From positions 1 through 5,757 of the forward strand of contig JAAXIA010000154.1 in assembly GCA_012270595.1 (NCBI GenBank): a stretch of DNA of 5,757 nucleotides, written 5' to 3'. The notes under the pieces were generated by a model that made no database searches, was not told where the DNA came from, and was given only the letters and a program-made list of their open reading frames with translations. The position numbers were made by a program, and so were the translations under genes. Position 1 is the stretch's first letter. Each line of letters opens with the position of its first letter. Positions 1-5,757 of this stretch are shown here, piece by piece. The DNA comes from Rhodanobacteraceae bacterium. GTDB taxonomy: Bacteria; Pseudomonadota; Gammaproteobacteria; Xanthomonadales; Rhodanobacteraceae.

Positions 1-130
1 CCTTGGCGATCCATCCGCCAGTACAGGACTCTGCAGTTACCAGGTGCAACTGATGCGCCAACGCGACATGAGCCACCCGCCTGGCAAGCAGGCCAAGCGC
101 CCTATCGCTGGGAATAACCAGGCTCACCAT
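1..130 (-). CDS. pncC: Nicotinamide-nucleotide amidohydrolase PncC (CinA C-terminal domain), N-terminal part only
   Basis: Reading the minus strand from the ATG at 130-128 gives 43 codons that stay open to the window edge. Residues 30-43 read LVTAESCTGGWIAK, the hallmark motif of the CinA C-terminal domain; its conserved serine is thought to be the nucleophile. The family deamidates nicotinamide mononucleotide to nicotinic acid mononucleotide in the cytosolic pyridine-nucleotide salvage cycle. The motif lies about 30 residues from the start, as in stand-alone PncC proteins, so the N-terminal molybdopterin-binding-like domain of long CinA proteins appears to be absent. The start is well fixed: an in-frame TGA lies 15 nt upstream, and the only other early start is the GTG that follows the ATG. 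A GAGG sits 10 nt upstream. The gene diverges from mutS; in Pseudomonas and related groups pncC is followed by recA, so recA may lie beyond the edge (inference). Only about a quarter of the protein is visible. Confidence 0.9.
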   Translation of the reverse strand, partial: MVSLVIPSDRALGLLARRVAHVALAHQLHLVTAESCTGGWIAK

Positions 131-139
131 GAAACCAGT

Positions 140-203
140 ACCTCATGCAGCACCACCATCCAGACCAATACATACACCTCATGCAAGATGGAAGCCAGAC
201 CAA
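140..203. repeat. Two-unit direct repeat upstream of pncC
   Basis: Each unit is ACCTCATGCA, then a 9-10 bp variable spacer, then CCAGACCAA. Unit one is 140-149 plus 160-168; unit two is 176-185 plus 195-203. The period is 35-36 bp. All 19 conserved positions are identical in the two units while the spacers differ. TCATGC recurs at 213-218 as a possible degenerate third unit. The arrangement fits tandem binding sites for a regulator or a small duplication; its position in the pncC leader suggests control of pncC rather than of mutS. Confidence 0.6.
141..144 (-). promoter_or_regulatory. Putative ribosome binding site of pncC
   Basis: GAGG on the minus strand, 10 nt before the ATG at 130. The spacing is long but it is the only purine-rich match after the in-frame stop. 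It lies inside the proximal unit of the direct repeat at 140-203. Confidence 0.45.
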
Positions 204-436
204 GCAGGTGCATCATGCGTACTGGTACCGATTAAAGAACGTGCTATGGCATGTGCGTATACATTTCAACAATGGGATCTCCTCCTGGTGACAAAAACCA
301 CTCAAAATACCCATCAATGCCCACACACCATGACACCCATTGCCCCCTCCCGCAACGTTGATCGGTTAAAGTGAAGGCTTTTGATCGCCCTGCGCATTAG
401 CGTCGGACGGCACACTTTCGGGACAAAAGCAGCAGT

Positions 437-3079
437 ATGGTCGAAAAAACGCCCACACATACCCCGCTTATGCGACAGTATCTGGCCAGCAAGGCCGAGC
501 ATCCAGACATGCTGGTGTTCTTCCGCATGGGTGACTTCTACGAGCTGTTCTATGAAGATGCACACAAGGCAGCACGGCTGCTTGATATTACCCTGACCCA
601 GCGCGGACAATCTGCCGGTCAACCCATTCCCATGGCCGGGGTGCCTTACCATGCGGCAGAAAACTATCTGGCACGACTGGTGCGCATGGGTGAGTCAGTG
701 GCGATCTGCGAGCAGGTCGGCGACCCTTCGCCCGCCAAAGGTCTCGTGGAACGGAAGGTGGTGCGCATTGTCACCCCCGGCACCGTCACCGACGCTGCAC
801 TGCTTGAAGATCGTCGCGACAATCTATTGCTGAGCATTGCCACCAACACCAAGGGGGATTACGGCCTGGCCTGGGTGGATCTTTCCAGCGGTCGTTTCCT
901 GCTCACCGAGGTTGCTGGCATGGAAGCACTAAACGCTGAACTGGCAAGGCTGCAACCAGTGGAAGTCCTGGTCGATGAAAACATGGCCTGGCCCAGGCTG
1001 GTTAGCGAGCTACCCGGCGTGCGCCGACGCCCTTCATGGCACTTTGATCTGGATACAGCCAGACGTGAACTAAGCATTTTTTTTCGCACTCATGATCTTG
1101 ATGGCTTCGGTATCACCCATCTGGCTTTAGCCATCAACGCAGCCGGTTGCCTGCTGGCCTACCTTAAGGAAACGCAGAAAAACGCATTACCGCATCTATC
1201 GGGGCTGGCTGTGGAAATGACCAGCGAGACCATTGTGCTGGATGCCAGTACCCGCCGTAACCTGGAAATAGATACGCACCCCGGCGGTCGCCGTGAACAT
1301 ACCTTGCTCGGCATGCTGGATGAAACAGTCACGCCAATGGGTGCCCGCCTCATGCGTCGCTGGTTGAATCGCCCGCTGCGTTCGCATCAGATAATAGGCG
1401 CGCGCCATCAAGCTGTTGCCGCGCTGATTGAGAAACATTACTACGTAACCCTGCGTAAAATACTGCGTACAGTGGGGGACCTGGAACGTATTCTGGCTCG
1501 CGTGGCGCTAGGCTCGGCGCGGCCACGCGATCTTTCTACCCTGCGCAACGGACTGCGTGCCGCACCCGAGCTGGCGCACACGCTCAAGCAAGGGCTCGAC
1601 GCAATCGAACCTGCGTATAACTTAGGCGCTTTGTCACCACTTCTGGAAGGGCTTGTGCAGCGCCTTGGCAATCCACTAGCCACCGTGGATTTACTAAGTC
1701 GTGCCGTGGTGGAACAACCACCGCTATGGCAACGCGACGGAGGCGTGATTACCCAAGGCTATGACAGCGAACTGGACGAACTGCGCTGCCTCGCCAGTCA
1801 TGCTGACCAGTACCTGCTGGACCTGGAAGAGCGCGAGAAAGTCGCCAGCGGTATCAATACGCTGAAACTAGGCTATAACCGCGTACACGGGTACTACATT
1901 GAGCTATCCAAGGCGCAGGCAGACCGGGTGCCCACCCACTACACGCGCCGTCAGACAACAAAAAACACCGAACGCTACATCACTCAAGAACTCAAAGAGT
2001 TCGAAGACAAGATGCTATCTGCAAAGGAACGTGCACTGATGCGCGAACGGGTACTCTATGAAAGCTTGCTCCACAAACTGAGTGAACAACTCGAGCCACT
2101 CAAGCGTGCCACCGGTGCCATCGCTGAACTGGATGTCCTTGCCGCGTTGGCCGAACGCGCCGAACTCTTCGACTGGAGCCGCCCAAAGCTAAGTGATTCT
2201 AACGCTATCGTGATCAAACGCGGCCGTCATCCAGTCGTTGAACGTGTGCGCGAACAACCCTTTGAACCCAACGATCTGCAACTTGGCGATACGCGCCACA
2301 TGCTGGTTATCACCGGCCCCAATATGGGCGGGAAAAGCACCTACATGCGGCAAAATGCCTTGATCGTTCTGCTTGCCCACATAGGCAGCTTTGTACCGGC
2401 AGAACACGCGGTGATCGGACCAGTCGACCGCATTTTTACCCGCATCGGTGCCGGTGATGACTTGTCGCGTGGACAATCCACCTTTATGGTGGAAATGAGC
2501 GAAACCGCCAATATTCTGCACAACGCTACAGAGAAGAGTCTGGTGCTAATGGACGAGGTAGGACGCGGCACCAGCACCTACGATGGCCTGGCGCTGGCGC
2601 GCGCCGCCTTGCTGCACTTGGCAAAACACTGTCGCGCATACACTCTTTTTGCCACGCACTACGTCGAATTGACCGAACTGGCAAACGAGTTTTCCCGCAT
2701 CGGCAATGTGCACCTGGATGCGGTCGAGGTAAACGACCAGGCGAGCGGTGAGCAATTGGTGTTTATGCACACTGTTAAAGAAGGGCCGGCAAGCCGTAGC
2801 TTTGGTTTGCAGGTTGCTGCGCTGGCTGGTGTGCCGAAAGCCGTGATTGCCGATGCACGTCGCACTCTGGCTGAGCTGGAACAACACCCACGTCAAAAGG
2901 TCCATGTACCCTCTAAAGACACCATGCACCGGGCGCAGCCAAGCCTGTTTAACCCGGCACCACCCTCTGCTGTGGAACGCGCGCTTGCGTCCGTGCACCC
3001 CGATACGCTGAGTCCACGGGAAGCTCTGGAAACGCTTTACCGGCTTAAGGCACTCATTGGCGAGACGCAAGAGGCATAA
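437..3079 (+). CDS. mutS: DNA mismatch repair protein MutS
   Basis: Cytosolic ATPase that recognises mismatches and small loops and recruits MutL in methyl-directed or nick-directed repair. The 880-residue product is slightly longer than the E. coli protein (853). Visible landmarks in order: the mismatch-wedge F-x-E motif at F34-Y-E36 within MGDFYELFY; connector, lever and clamp regions through about residue 600; Walker [10 protein letters not shown] at 627-635; the ST.MVEM region; Walker B LVLMDE at 702-707 followed by GRGTST; the FATHY motif; a QPSLF motif at 834-838 that fits the beta-clamp-binding consensus; and a C-terminal helical segment ending [12 protein letters not shown], typical of the tetramerisation tail. 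No frameshift or missing key residue is seen, so the gene looks functional. The ATG at 437 gives the normal N-terminus; its ribosome binding site is weak, with GGGA 13 nt upstream. No intrinsic terminator follows. Residues 787 to about 832 match the inverted relic at 5000-5135. Confidence 0.98.
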   Translation: MVEKTPTHTPLMRQYLASKAEHPDMLVFFRMGDFYELFYEDAHKAARLLDITLTQRGQSAGQPIPMAGVPYHAAENYLARLVRMGESVAICEQVGDPSPAKGLVERKVVRIVTPGTVTDAALLEDRRDNLLLSIATNTKGDYGLAWVDLSSGRFLLTEVAGMEALNAELARLQPVEVLVDENMAWPRLVSELPGVRRRPSWHFDLDTARRELSIFFRTHDLDGFGITHLALAINAAGCLLAYLKETQKNALPHLSGLAVEMTSETIVLDASTRRNLEIDTHPGGRREHTLLGMLDETVTPMGARLMRRWLNRPLRSHQIIGARHQAVAALIEKHYYVTLRKILRTVGDLERILARVALGSARPRDLSTLRNGLRAAPELAHTLKQGLDAIEPAYNLGALSPLLEGLVQRLGNPLATVDLLSRAVVEQPPLWQRDGGVITQGYDSELDELRCLASHADQYLLDLEEREKVASGINTLKLGYNRVHGYYIELSKAQADRVPTHYTRRQTTKNTERYITQELKEFEDKMLSAKERALMRERVLYESLLHKLSEQLEPLKRATGAIAELDVLAALAERAELFDWSRPKLSDSNAIVIKRGRHPVVERVREQPFEPNDLQLGDTRHMLVITGPNMGGKSTYMRQNALIVLLAHIGSFVPAEHAVIGPVDRIFTRIGAGDDLSRGQSTFMVEMSETANILHNATEKSLVLMDEVGRGTSTYDGLALARAALLHLAKHCRAYTLFATHYVELTELANEFSRIGNVHLDAVEVNDQASGEQLVFMHTVKEGPASRSFGLQVAALAGVPKAVIADARRTLAELEQHPRQKVHVPSKDTMHRAQPSLFNPAPPSAVERALASVHPDTLSPREALETLYRLKALIGETQEA

Positions 3080-3176
3080 AGGGATCTCAAAAAAAACCAG
3101 CGTCGTCCTCTCAAAGGATACCCGCTACTTCCTGAGTCGCTGCGCTATTTGATAACCACGCTGCCACTTAGCTGGA

Positions 3177-3185
3177 TGTTATAAT
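3177..3185 (+). promoter_or_regulatory. Extended -10 promoter for the gene at 3221
   Basis: TGTTATAAT is a perfect extended -10 element (TGn plus TATAAT). No good -35 hexamer stands 16-18 bp upstream; TTGATA at 3149-3154 is 25 bp away, too far for a normal pair. Extended -10 promoters can work without a -35. Transcription would start near 3192, giving a leader of about 30 nt, and would make the downstream gene independent of mutS. Confidence 0.7.
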
Positions 3186-3220
3186 GCGCCCCTGTAACGC
3201 TCCCCTATGTTGAGATCTTT

Positions 3221-3769
3221 ATGCGGATCATACCCAGAAAAACCATGACTAAAATCATGACTCTTACTGCCCTTTCTGGCATGAGCTTCCATATCCAGAC
3301 GGCCCGTGCCTTTCAGGTAAAGATAGAAAACAAGATTGATCTTGATATGCGGGTATCATGCACATACGGAGGTCAAGACCCTTTAAAATACGGCGGCAAA
3401 GGCATTATTATTCAGCCGAAACATGGGCGTAGTATACGCTGCAATGGCAGTGATAGCTTTGAATATGATGGCAAATATAATTATGATATGTGGGTTAAGC
3501 AATTTGATGTGAGGCAATACCCTAAAGATGGTACATCCGTAACTGTTCGTTTAAGATATAAAGAAAAAGATGGCCGTGATGCTGACTACTGCACTTTTGT
3601 GCTCCATTATATTAAATACACTAGCGGACACGGGGTTTCTTCTCATGCTTTCAATGTAACCCCAAGTTATGAAAACTGTACTCAGGACTACCTGGAAAAG
3701 GACTATCACAATAATCGGTTGGTCGAAGACTGGGATCATATGACTGTACGTATTACCGGCTATAAATAA
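3221..3769 (+). CDS. Predicted exported four-cysteine protein of unknown function
   Basis: The 182-residue product is not recognised as a member of any named family. The N-terminus (MRIIPRKTMTK) is basic, followed by a modest hydrophobic stretch (about 12-25) and a signal peptidase I type site A28-R-A30 before F31, so the mature protein of about 152 residues should reach the periplasm or beyond. Mature cysteines are 47, 74, 124 and 153, enough for two disulfides. The mature part is polar, rich in Lys, Asp, Tyr and Gly, with alternating hydrophobic positions (FQVKIENKID, SVTVRLRYKEK, HMTVRITGYK) suggesting a beta-sandwich (inference). The ATG at 3221 has GAG 6 nt upstream; an ATG at 3245 would shorten the basic region but keep the signal. 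G+C is about 41%, far below mutS, which suggests transfer. It could be a toxin, inhibitor or adhesion factor; nothing visible decides this. Confidence 0.8.
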   Translation: MRIIPRKTMTKIMTLTALSGMSFHIQTARAFQVKIENKIDLDMRVSCTYGGQDPLKYGGKGIIIQPKHGRSIRCNGSDSFEYDGKYNYDMWVKQFDVRQYPKDGTSVTVRLRYKEKDGRDADYCTFVLHYIKYTSGHGVSSHAFNVTPSYENCTQDYLEKDYHNNRLVEDWDHMTVRITGYK

Positions 3770-3939
3770 CCCCTATATCAAGGCGAAACTCGGCCGGAAC
3801 GCCCTCATCTTCTGCGAAATTTTCTCGGCTTATGTCACCTGGGTAGGGTTTCCCGTAGTCGATAGTCTAACCTCTTGCATAGATCATGCGTAGGCTTCAA
3901 AATGCCAGCCTGCTTGCTACACCTTATGACTTTCGTGGT

Positions 3940-3944
3940 AAAGG
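3940..3944 (+). promoter_or_regulatory. Ribosome binding site fixing the hydrolase start
   Basis: AAAGG lies 5 nt before the ATG at 3950. The longer frame could begin at a TTG (3875) or at ATGs at 3902 and 3926, but this site and the normal N-terminus of membrane-anchored hydrolases favour 3950. Confidence 0.6.
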
Positions 3945-3949
3945 TCGCT

Positions 3950-4936
3950 ATGCCTCCATCCACCTCTCTTGTTCGCCCGTTTTGGCAACAGCTATTGCGG
4001 CGACGACTGAAATTTCTCGCTGTGGTAGTCGTAATATTGACTGTGCTGTTTGGCGGCAGCTATTTGTTTGCACCACAATACCTTATGCGCGCTCAAACTG
4101 CTTTTAGGGTGATGCGTGCGCACCTTAAGGGAAAAAGTGTGCATGCGGGTGATACGCGCTGGTCGTATTACGAAGGTGGTCATGGACCGACCATTGTGTT
4201 GCTGCATGGTTTCAATTCAACCAAGCAGGTGTGGTTGCCCGTGGCAGGGTTGCTGACGCCGAATTTCCATCTTGTTATTCCCGATCTACCCGGTTGGGGT
4301 GATTCCTCGCGCCTGCCTGGTGGCAATTACACTATTGAGGCACAGGCCCTACGGTTGCAGGCTTTTGTACAGGCACTTGGATTAAAGAAAGTGTTGCTGG
4401 TGGGGCATTCAATGGGCGGTGCTATCGCCGGAGTTTATGCTGCTGAGCATGGCAAGCATGTCGCAAAACTGGCCTTGCTGGACAGCGCCGGTCTGAAGTT
4501 CAAGGAAAACGCCTTTTCCAGGGCAGCGCGCCTTGGCAAGGATCCGTTCGTTTACGGTGACCGCGCAGGCTTTTGGCGTGCTATGAAACTCATCTTCGAT
4601 AAGCTGCCGCATATTCCCGGGCGTTTTGTCGATGTACTGGTGGATGGGAATACGAGGCAGCGCGGTTTCATTGCACGTAATTTTCGCTCTCTACAGCGCG
4701 CATCGGAGGCATTATCGCTACAGCATCACCTAAGTCAGCTATCCATACCGGTATTAGGTTTATGGTGCCGTGATGATCGCATTATTGATCCATCCGCACT
4801 GGATGCACTGCGTCACGGAATCATTCACGCTTCAGCCATCAGCACCACGGTTTTAAGCGGCTGCGGTCATGCGCCGATGATGGAAAAACCTGAAGTTACC
4901 GCTCGGGTACTTACTGCATTTGCGCTTTCTTACTGA
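3950..4936 (+). CDS. Membrane-anchored alpha/beta hydrolase (putative esterase/lipase)
   Basis: The 328-residue product is an alpha/beta-hydrolase-fold protein. Residues 17-21 (RRRLK) precede a hydrophobic segment at 22-40, giving an uncleaved N-terminal anchor with the catalytic domain predicted in the periplasm. Landmarks: the oxyanion-hole loop LLHGFNS (84-90); PDLPGWGDSS (111-120); the nucleophile elbow GHSMGG with Ser154; the acidic-residue loop LWCRDDRIID, where Asp275 or Asp276 would complete the triad; and GCGHAPMMEKP with His307. All triad positions are present, so activity is expected. The insert between about 185 and 255 would form the cap that sets specificity. The substrate cannot be told: short-chain esters or lipids are usual for anchored relatives, but meta-cleavage-type hydrolases and haloperoxidase-like proteins share these motifs. 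The upstream start at TTG 3875 would add 25 residues and is less likely. The terminator at 5001-5036 follows 64 nt after the stop. Confidence 0.9.
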   Translation: MPPSTSLVRPFWQQLLRRRLKFLAVVVVILTVLFGGSYLFAPQYLMRAQTAFRVMRAHLKGKSVHAGDTRWSYYEGGHGPTIVLLHGFNSTKQVWLPVAGLLTPNFHLVIPDLPGWGDSSRLPGGNYTIEAQALRLQAFVQALGLKKVLLVGHSMGGAIAGVYAAEHGKHVAKLALLDSAGLKFKENAFSRAARLGKDPFVYGDRAGFWRAMKLIFDKLPHIPGRFVDVLVDGNTRQRGFIARNFRSLQRASEALSLQHHLSQLSIPVLGLWCRDDRIIDPSALDALRHGIIHASAISTTVLSGCGHAPMMEKPEVTARVLTAFALSY

Positions 4937-4940
4937 CAAC

Positions 4941-4992
4941 GAATTTAAACTTGTAGATCAAGCAATGTTGTCATGCATACAAGCTTGAATTC
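4941..4992. repeat. Imperfect 15-bp inverted repeat
   Basis: Left arm 4941-4955 (GAATTTAAACTTGTA) and right arm 4978-4992 (TACAAGCTTGAATTC) are complementary at 13 of 15 positions, with a 22-bp centre. In plus-strand RNA one of the two exceptions is a G-U pair. There is no T run on either side, so it is not a classical terminator. It starts 5 bp after the hydrolase stop and ends 8 bp before the mutS relic. It may protect the 3' end of the mRNA or mark a junction. Confidence 0.6.
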
Positions 4993-4999
4993 CCGCTTT

Positions 5000-5135
5000 C
5001 GGTGCATGGCACCTGGAGGGTACCATGCACCTTTTTGACATGGGTGTTGCCCAGCTCGGCCAGAGTGCGACATGCGTCGGCAATCACGGCTTTTGGCACA
5101 CCAGTCAGCGCAGCAACCTGCAAACCAAAGCTACG
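5000..5135 (-). pseudogene. Inverted degenerate fragment of mutS (3' region)
   Basis: Read on the minus strand, 5135 to 5000 aligns with mutS 2795-2931, equivalent to MutS residues 787 to about 832. Over the first 86 bp there are 5 substitutions (about 94% identity), three synonymous and two not (Ala to Thr, Arg to Cys). Beyond that come small indels: minus one near 5049, plus one in the A run, plus one and minus two in the hairpin part. The translation [20 protein letters not shown] is plainly MutS. The fragment has no start, no ATPase motifs and stops before the clamp-binding motif, so it is a relic. Because the sequence is conserved in the MutS family, mutS is the source rather than the recipient. 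It begins 4 bp after the stop codon of the minus-strand gene at 5140-5646. It could be a local inverted duplication or a piece brought in from a related strain. Confidence 0.9.
5001..5036 (+). terminator. Intrinsic terminator of the hydrolase gene
   Basis: Arms GGTGCATGGCACC (5001-5013) and GGTACCATGCACC (5019-5031) pair at 12 of 13 positions around the 5-nt loop TGGAG, followed at once by five T (5032-5036). The single mismatch (C-A) becomes a G-U pair in minus-strand RNA, but that strand has no T run after the stem. It therefore acts best on plus-strand transcripts. It lies wholly inside the mutS relic. Confidence 0.85.
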
Positions 5136-5139
5136 CTTT

Positions 5140-5646
5140 TTATTGATGATCAGTATACCAGATATAAACAGTGTCGCCATTATGAAAGGTAACTTCACGT
5201 TGATCACACTCCTTTTTCCTGCTTTTACACAAATGCAGAAAGTCACCCATGTCCTGGAGTTTTAGATCATTGAATTGTGGAGGTGCATAGAAACGTATTG
5301 AACCCGATTTAGACGACTTGTCTGCTCGAGTAAACTTGATACCCAGATAAGAACTTCTTAATCCACAGAAATGCGCACTAAGCACGGCTTGGATTTTAAA
5401 GGGATGGGTACAAAATAGCCCGGCTTTTCCAGGTGGCACGGTTACTCCTAGCGTTCTTATCACATCATCATCTACTATGCATTGACTCTTTTTAGTCGTA
5501 GTAAGTTGATATACCTTATTTTTATTTGAAGAATTAGAAGCCTTAATACATAAACCAACATATCCATATGCACTTAAGGCATATGCAGGGCAATCATAAG
5601 CACATATAAATACGACTAAAAGTAGCCACAGATAACCTTTATGCAT
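5140..5646 (-). CDS. Predicted exported cysteine-rich protein of unknown function
   Basis: The 168-residue product is not recognised. It starts with a clear signal peptide: MHKGY, a hydrophobic core LWLLLVVFICA, and a signal peptidase I site A21-Y-A23 before L24. No lipobox is seen. The mature protein of about 145 residues has cysteines at 33, 56, 79, 94, 140 and 147, enough for three disulfides, and is basic and beta-rich in appearance (YVGLCIKA, SSYLGIKFTRA, GSIRFYAP, DTVYIWYTD). The ATG at 5646 is backed by GGAGG 7 nt upstream. G+C is about 39%, so the gene is probably acquired. It is convergent with the hydrolase gene and ends 4 bp before the mutS relic. It shares with the product of 3221-3769 only general features: size, signal peptide, paired cysteines and a P-(G/K)-(K/H) turn shortly before a cysteine. 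A distant relationship is possible but not shown. Confidence 0.8.
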   Translation of the reverse strand: MHKGYLWLLLVVFICAYDCPAYALSAYGYVGLCIKASNSSNKNKVYQLTTTKKSQCIVDDDVIRTLGVTVPPGKAGLFCTHPFKIQAVLSAHFCGLRSSYLGIKFTRADKSSKSGSIRFYAPPQFNDLKLQDMGDFLHLCKSRKKECDQREVTFHNGDTVYIWYTDHQ

Positions 5647-5653
5647 CTTGCAT

Positions 5654-5658
5654 CCTCC
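5654..5658 (-). promoter_or_regulatory. Strong ribosome binding site of the gene at 5646
   Basis: GGAGG on the minus strand, 7 nt before the ATG at 5646-5644. This is the best Shine-Dalgarno match in the window and fixes the start. Confidence 0.8.
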
Positions 5659-5706
5659 GAAGTAATTAGATTTGCGAGTTTAGCATAAGTGAAGCTGCAA
5701 AGGAAT

Positions 5707-5723
5707 CTCTGATCTATTCAGAG
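5707..5723. repeat. Small palindrome upstream of the minus-strand exported-protein gene
   Basis: CTCTGA and TCAGAG flank a 5-bp centre in a perfect 6-bp-arm inverted repeat, 61-77 bp before the start codon at 5646. The position would suit an operator or activator site. A candidate -10 (TATGCT) lies between it and the gene, but no good -35 was found. A match this short can arise by chance. Confidence 0.35.
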
Positions 5724-5757
5724 TCGGTAAAATACTGAAGTCATAAACCGCACTACC

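Larger units (their letters stand above)
131..436. other. Divergent pncC / mutS intergenic region
   Basis: This 306-bp stretch separates the two start codons and must hold the promoters for both directions. Short open frames cross it on both strands but none has a ribosome binding site, recognisable motif or coding character. On the minus strand, TTGAAA (about 269-264) followed by CATAGC is a possible but badly spaced promoter for pncC. On the plus strand no convincing -35/-10 pair for mutS was found; TTGATCG occurs twice, at 358 and 381. No LexA-type palindrome was recognised. The only clear structure is the direct repeat at 140-203. Confidence 0.7.

Noticed and set aside
102..173. Minus-strand 23-residue Trp/Cys-rich open frame overlapping the pncC start (ATG at 173)
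   Set aside because: The GAGG is only 3 nt from its ATG, and it lies in the repeated segment; there is no support for a leader peptide.
44..374. Plus-strand open frames of 63 and 81 codons in the pncC/mutS intergenic region
   Set aside because: They overlap the real pncC start on the other strand or pure intergenic DNA, have no ribosome binding site and show composition unlike a protein.
2546..3070. 174-codon minus-strand open frame opposite the mutS 3' end
   Set aside because: A shadow of mutS codon bias; no ribosome binding site or signal.
3080..3140. Terminator after mutS
   Set aside because: The A-rich run after GGATCTC has no stem before it on the plus strand; no hairpin with a T run was found.
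3149..3185. TTGATA / TATAAT as a standard -35/-10 pair
   Set aside because: The spacer is 25 bp, too long; only the extended -10 element is kept.
3782..3830. Hairpin after the 3221-3769 gene (GGCG...CGCC around CGGCCG)
   Set aside because: The stem is short and broken and no T run follows.
4971..5246. 91-codon minus-strand open frame that runs into the mutS relic
   Set aside because: Its first half is the exported-protein gene in another frame and its second half is the relic; a chance fusion, not a gene.
5002..5265. 87-codon plus-strand open frame over the terminator and relic
   Set aside because: Antisense to the mutS relic and the exported-protein gene, and it begins inside the terminator hairpin.

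Overview
The window looks like gammaproteobacterial chromosome. The evidence is a MutS of the family's usual length and a divergently transcribed pncC (CinA C-terminal domain). The same mutS / pncC-recA neighbourhood is known from Pseudomonas and related groups. From memory, several MutS stretches (for example the one after Walker A, and [14 protein letters not shown]) resemble Xanthomonadales (Lysobacterales) proteins more than enteric ones. This placement is tentative because no search could be run.

Layout, left to right: (1) the first 43 codons of pncC on the minus strand, running off the left edge; (2) a divergent 306-bp intergenic region with a two-unit direct repeat next to pncC; (3) complete mutS on the plus strand; (4) a short AT-rich gene for an exported four-cysteine protein of unknown function, behind its own extended -10 promoter; (5) a membrane-anchored alpha/beta hydrolase gene on the plus strand; (6) an intergenic segment with an imperfect 15-bp inverted repeat, a strong intrinsic terminator and a 136-bp inverted, degenerate copy of the 3' part of mutS; (7) a convergent AT-rich gene on the minus strand for a second exported, cysteine-rich protein of unknown function, with a strong ribosome binding site; (8) about 110 bp of upstream DNA with a small palindrome.

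The pncC/mutS part looks like core genome (sampled mutS lines are 50-65% G+C). The two exported-protein genes are about 41% and 39% G+C by hand count and look acquired. The hydrolase between them has base composition closer to the core. Nothing in the sequence proves that the three downstream genes work together; all three products are predicted to be exported or anchored facing the periplasm.

The most notable observation is the mutS relic. Part of it is now a near-perfect hairpin followed by five T on the plus strand, placed as the terminator of the hydrolase gene. The relic differs from mutS most heavily within the hairpin, which suggests a gene fragment co-opted as a terminator. No CRISPR array, tRNA, rRNA, transposase or integrase gene was seen.
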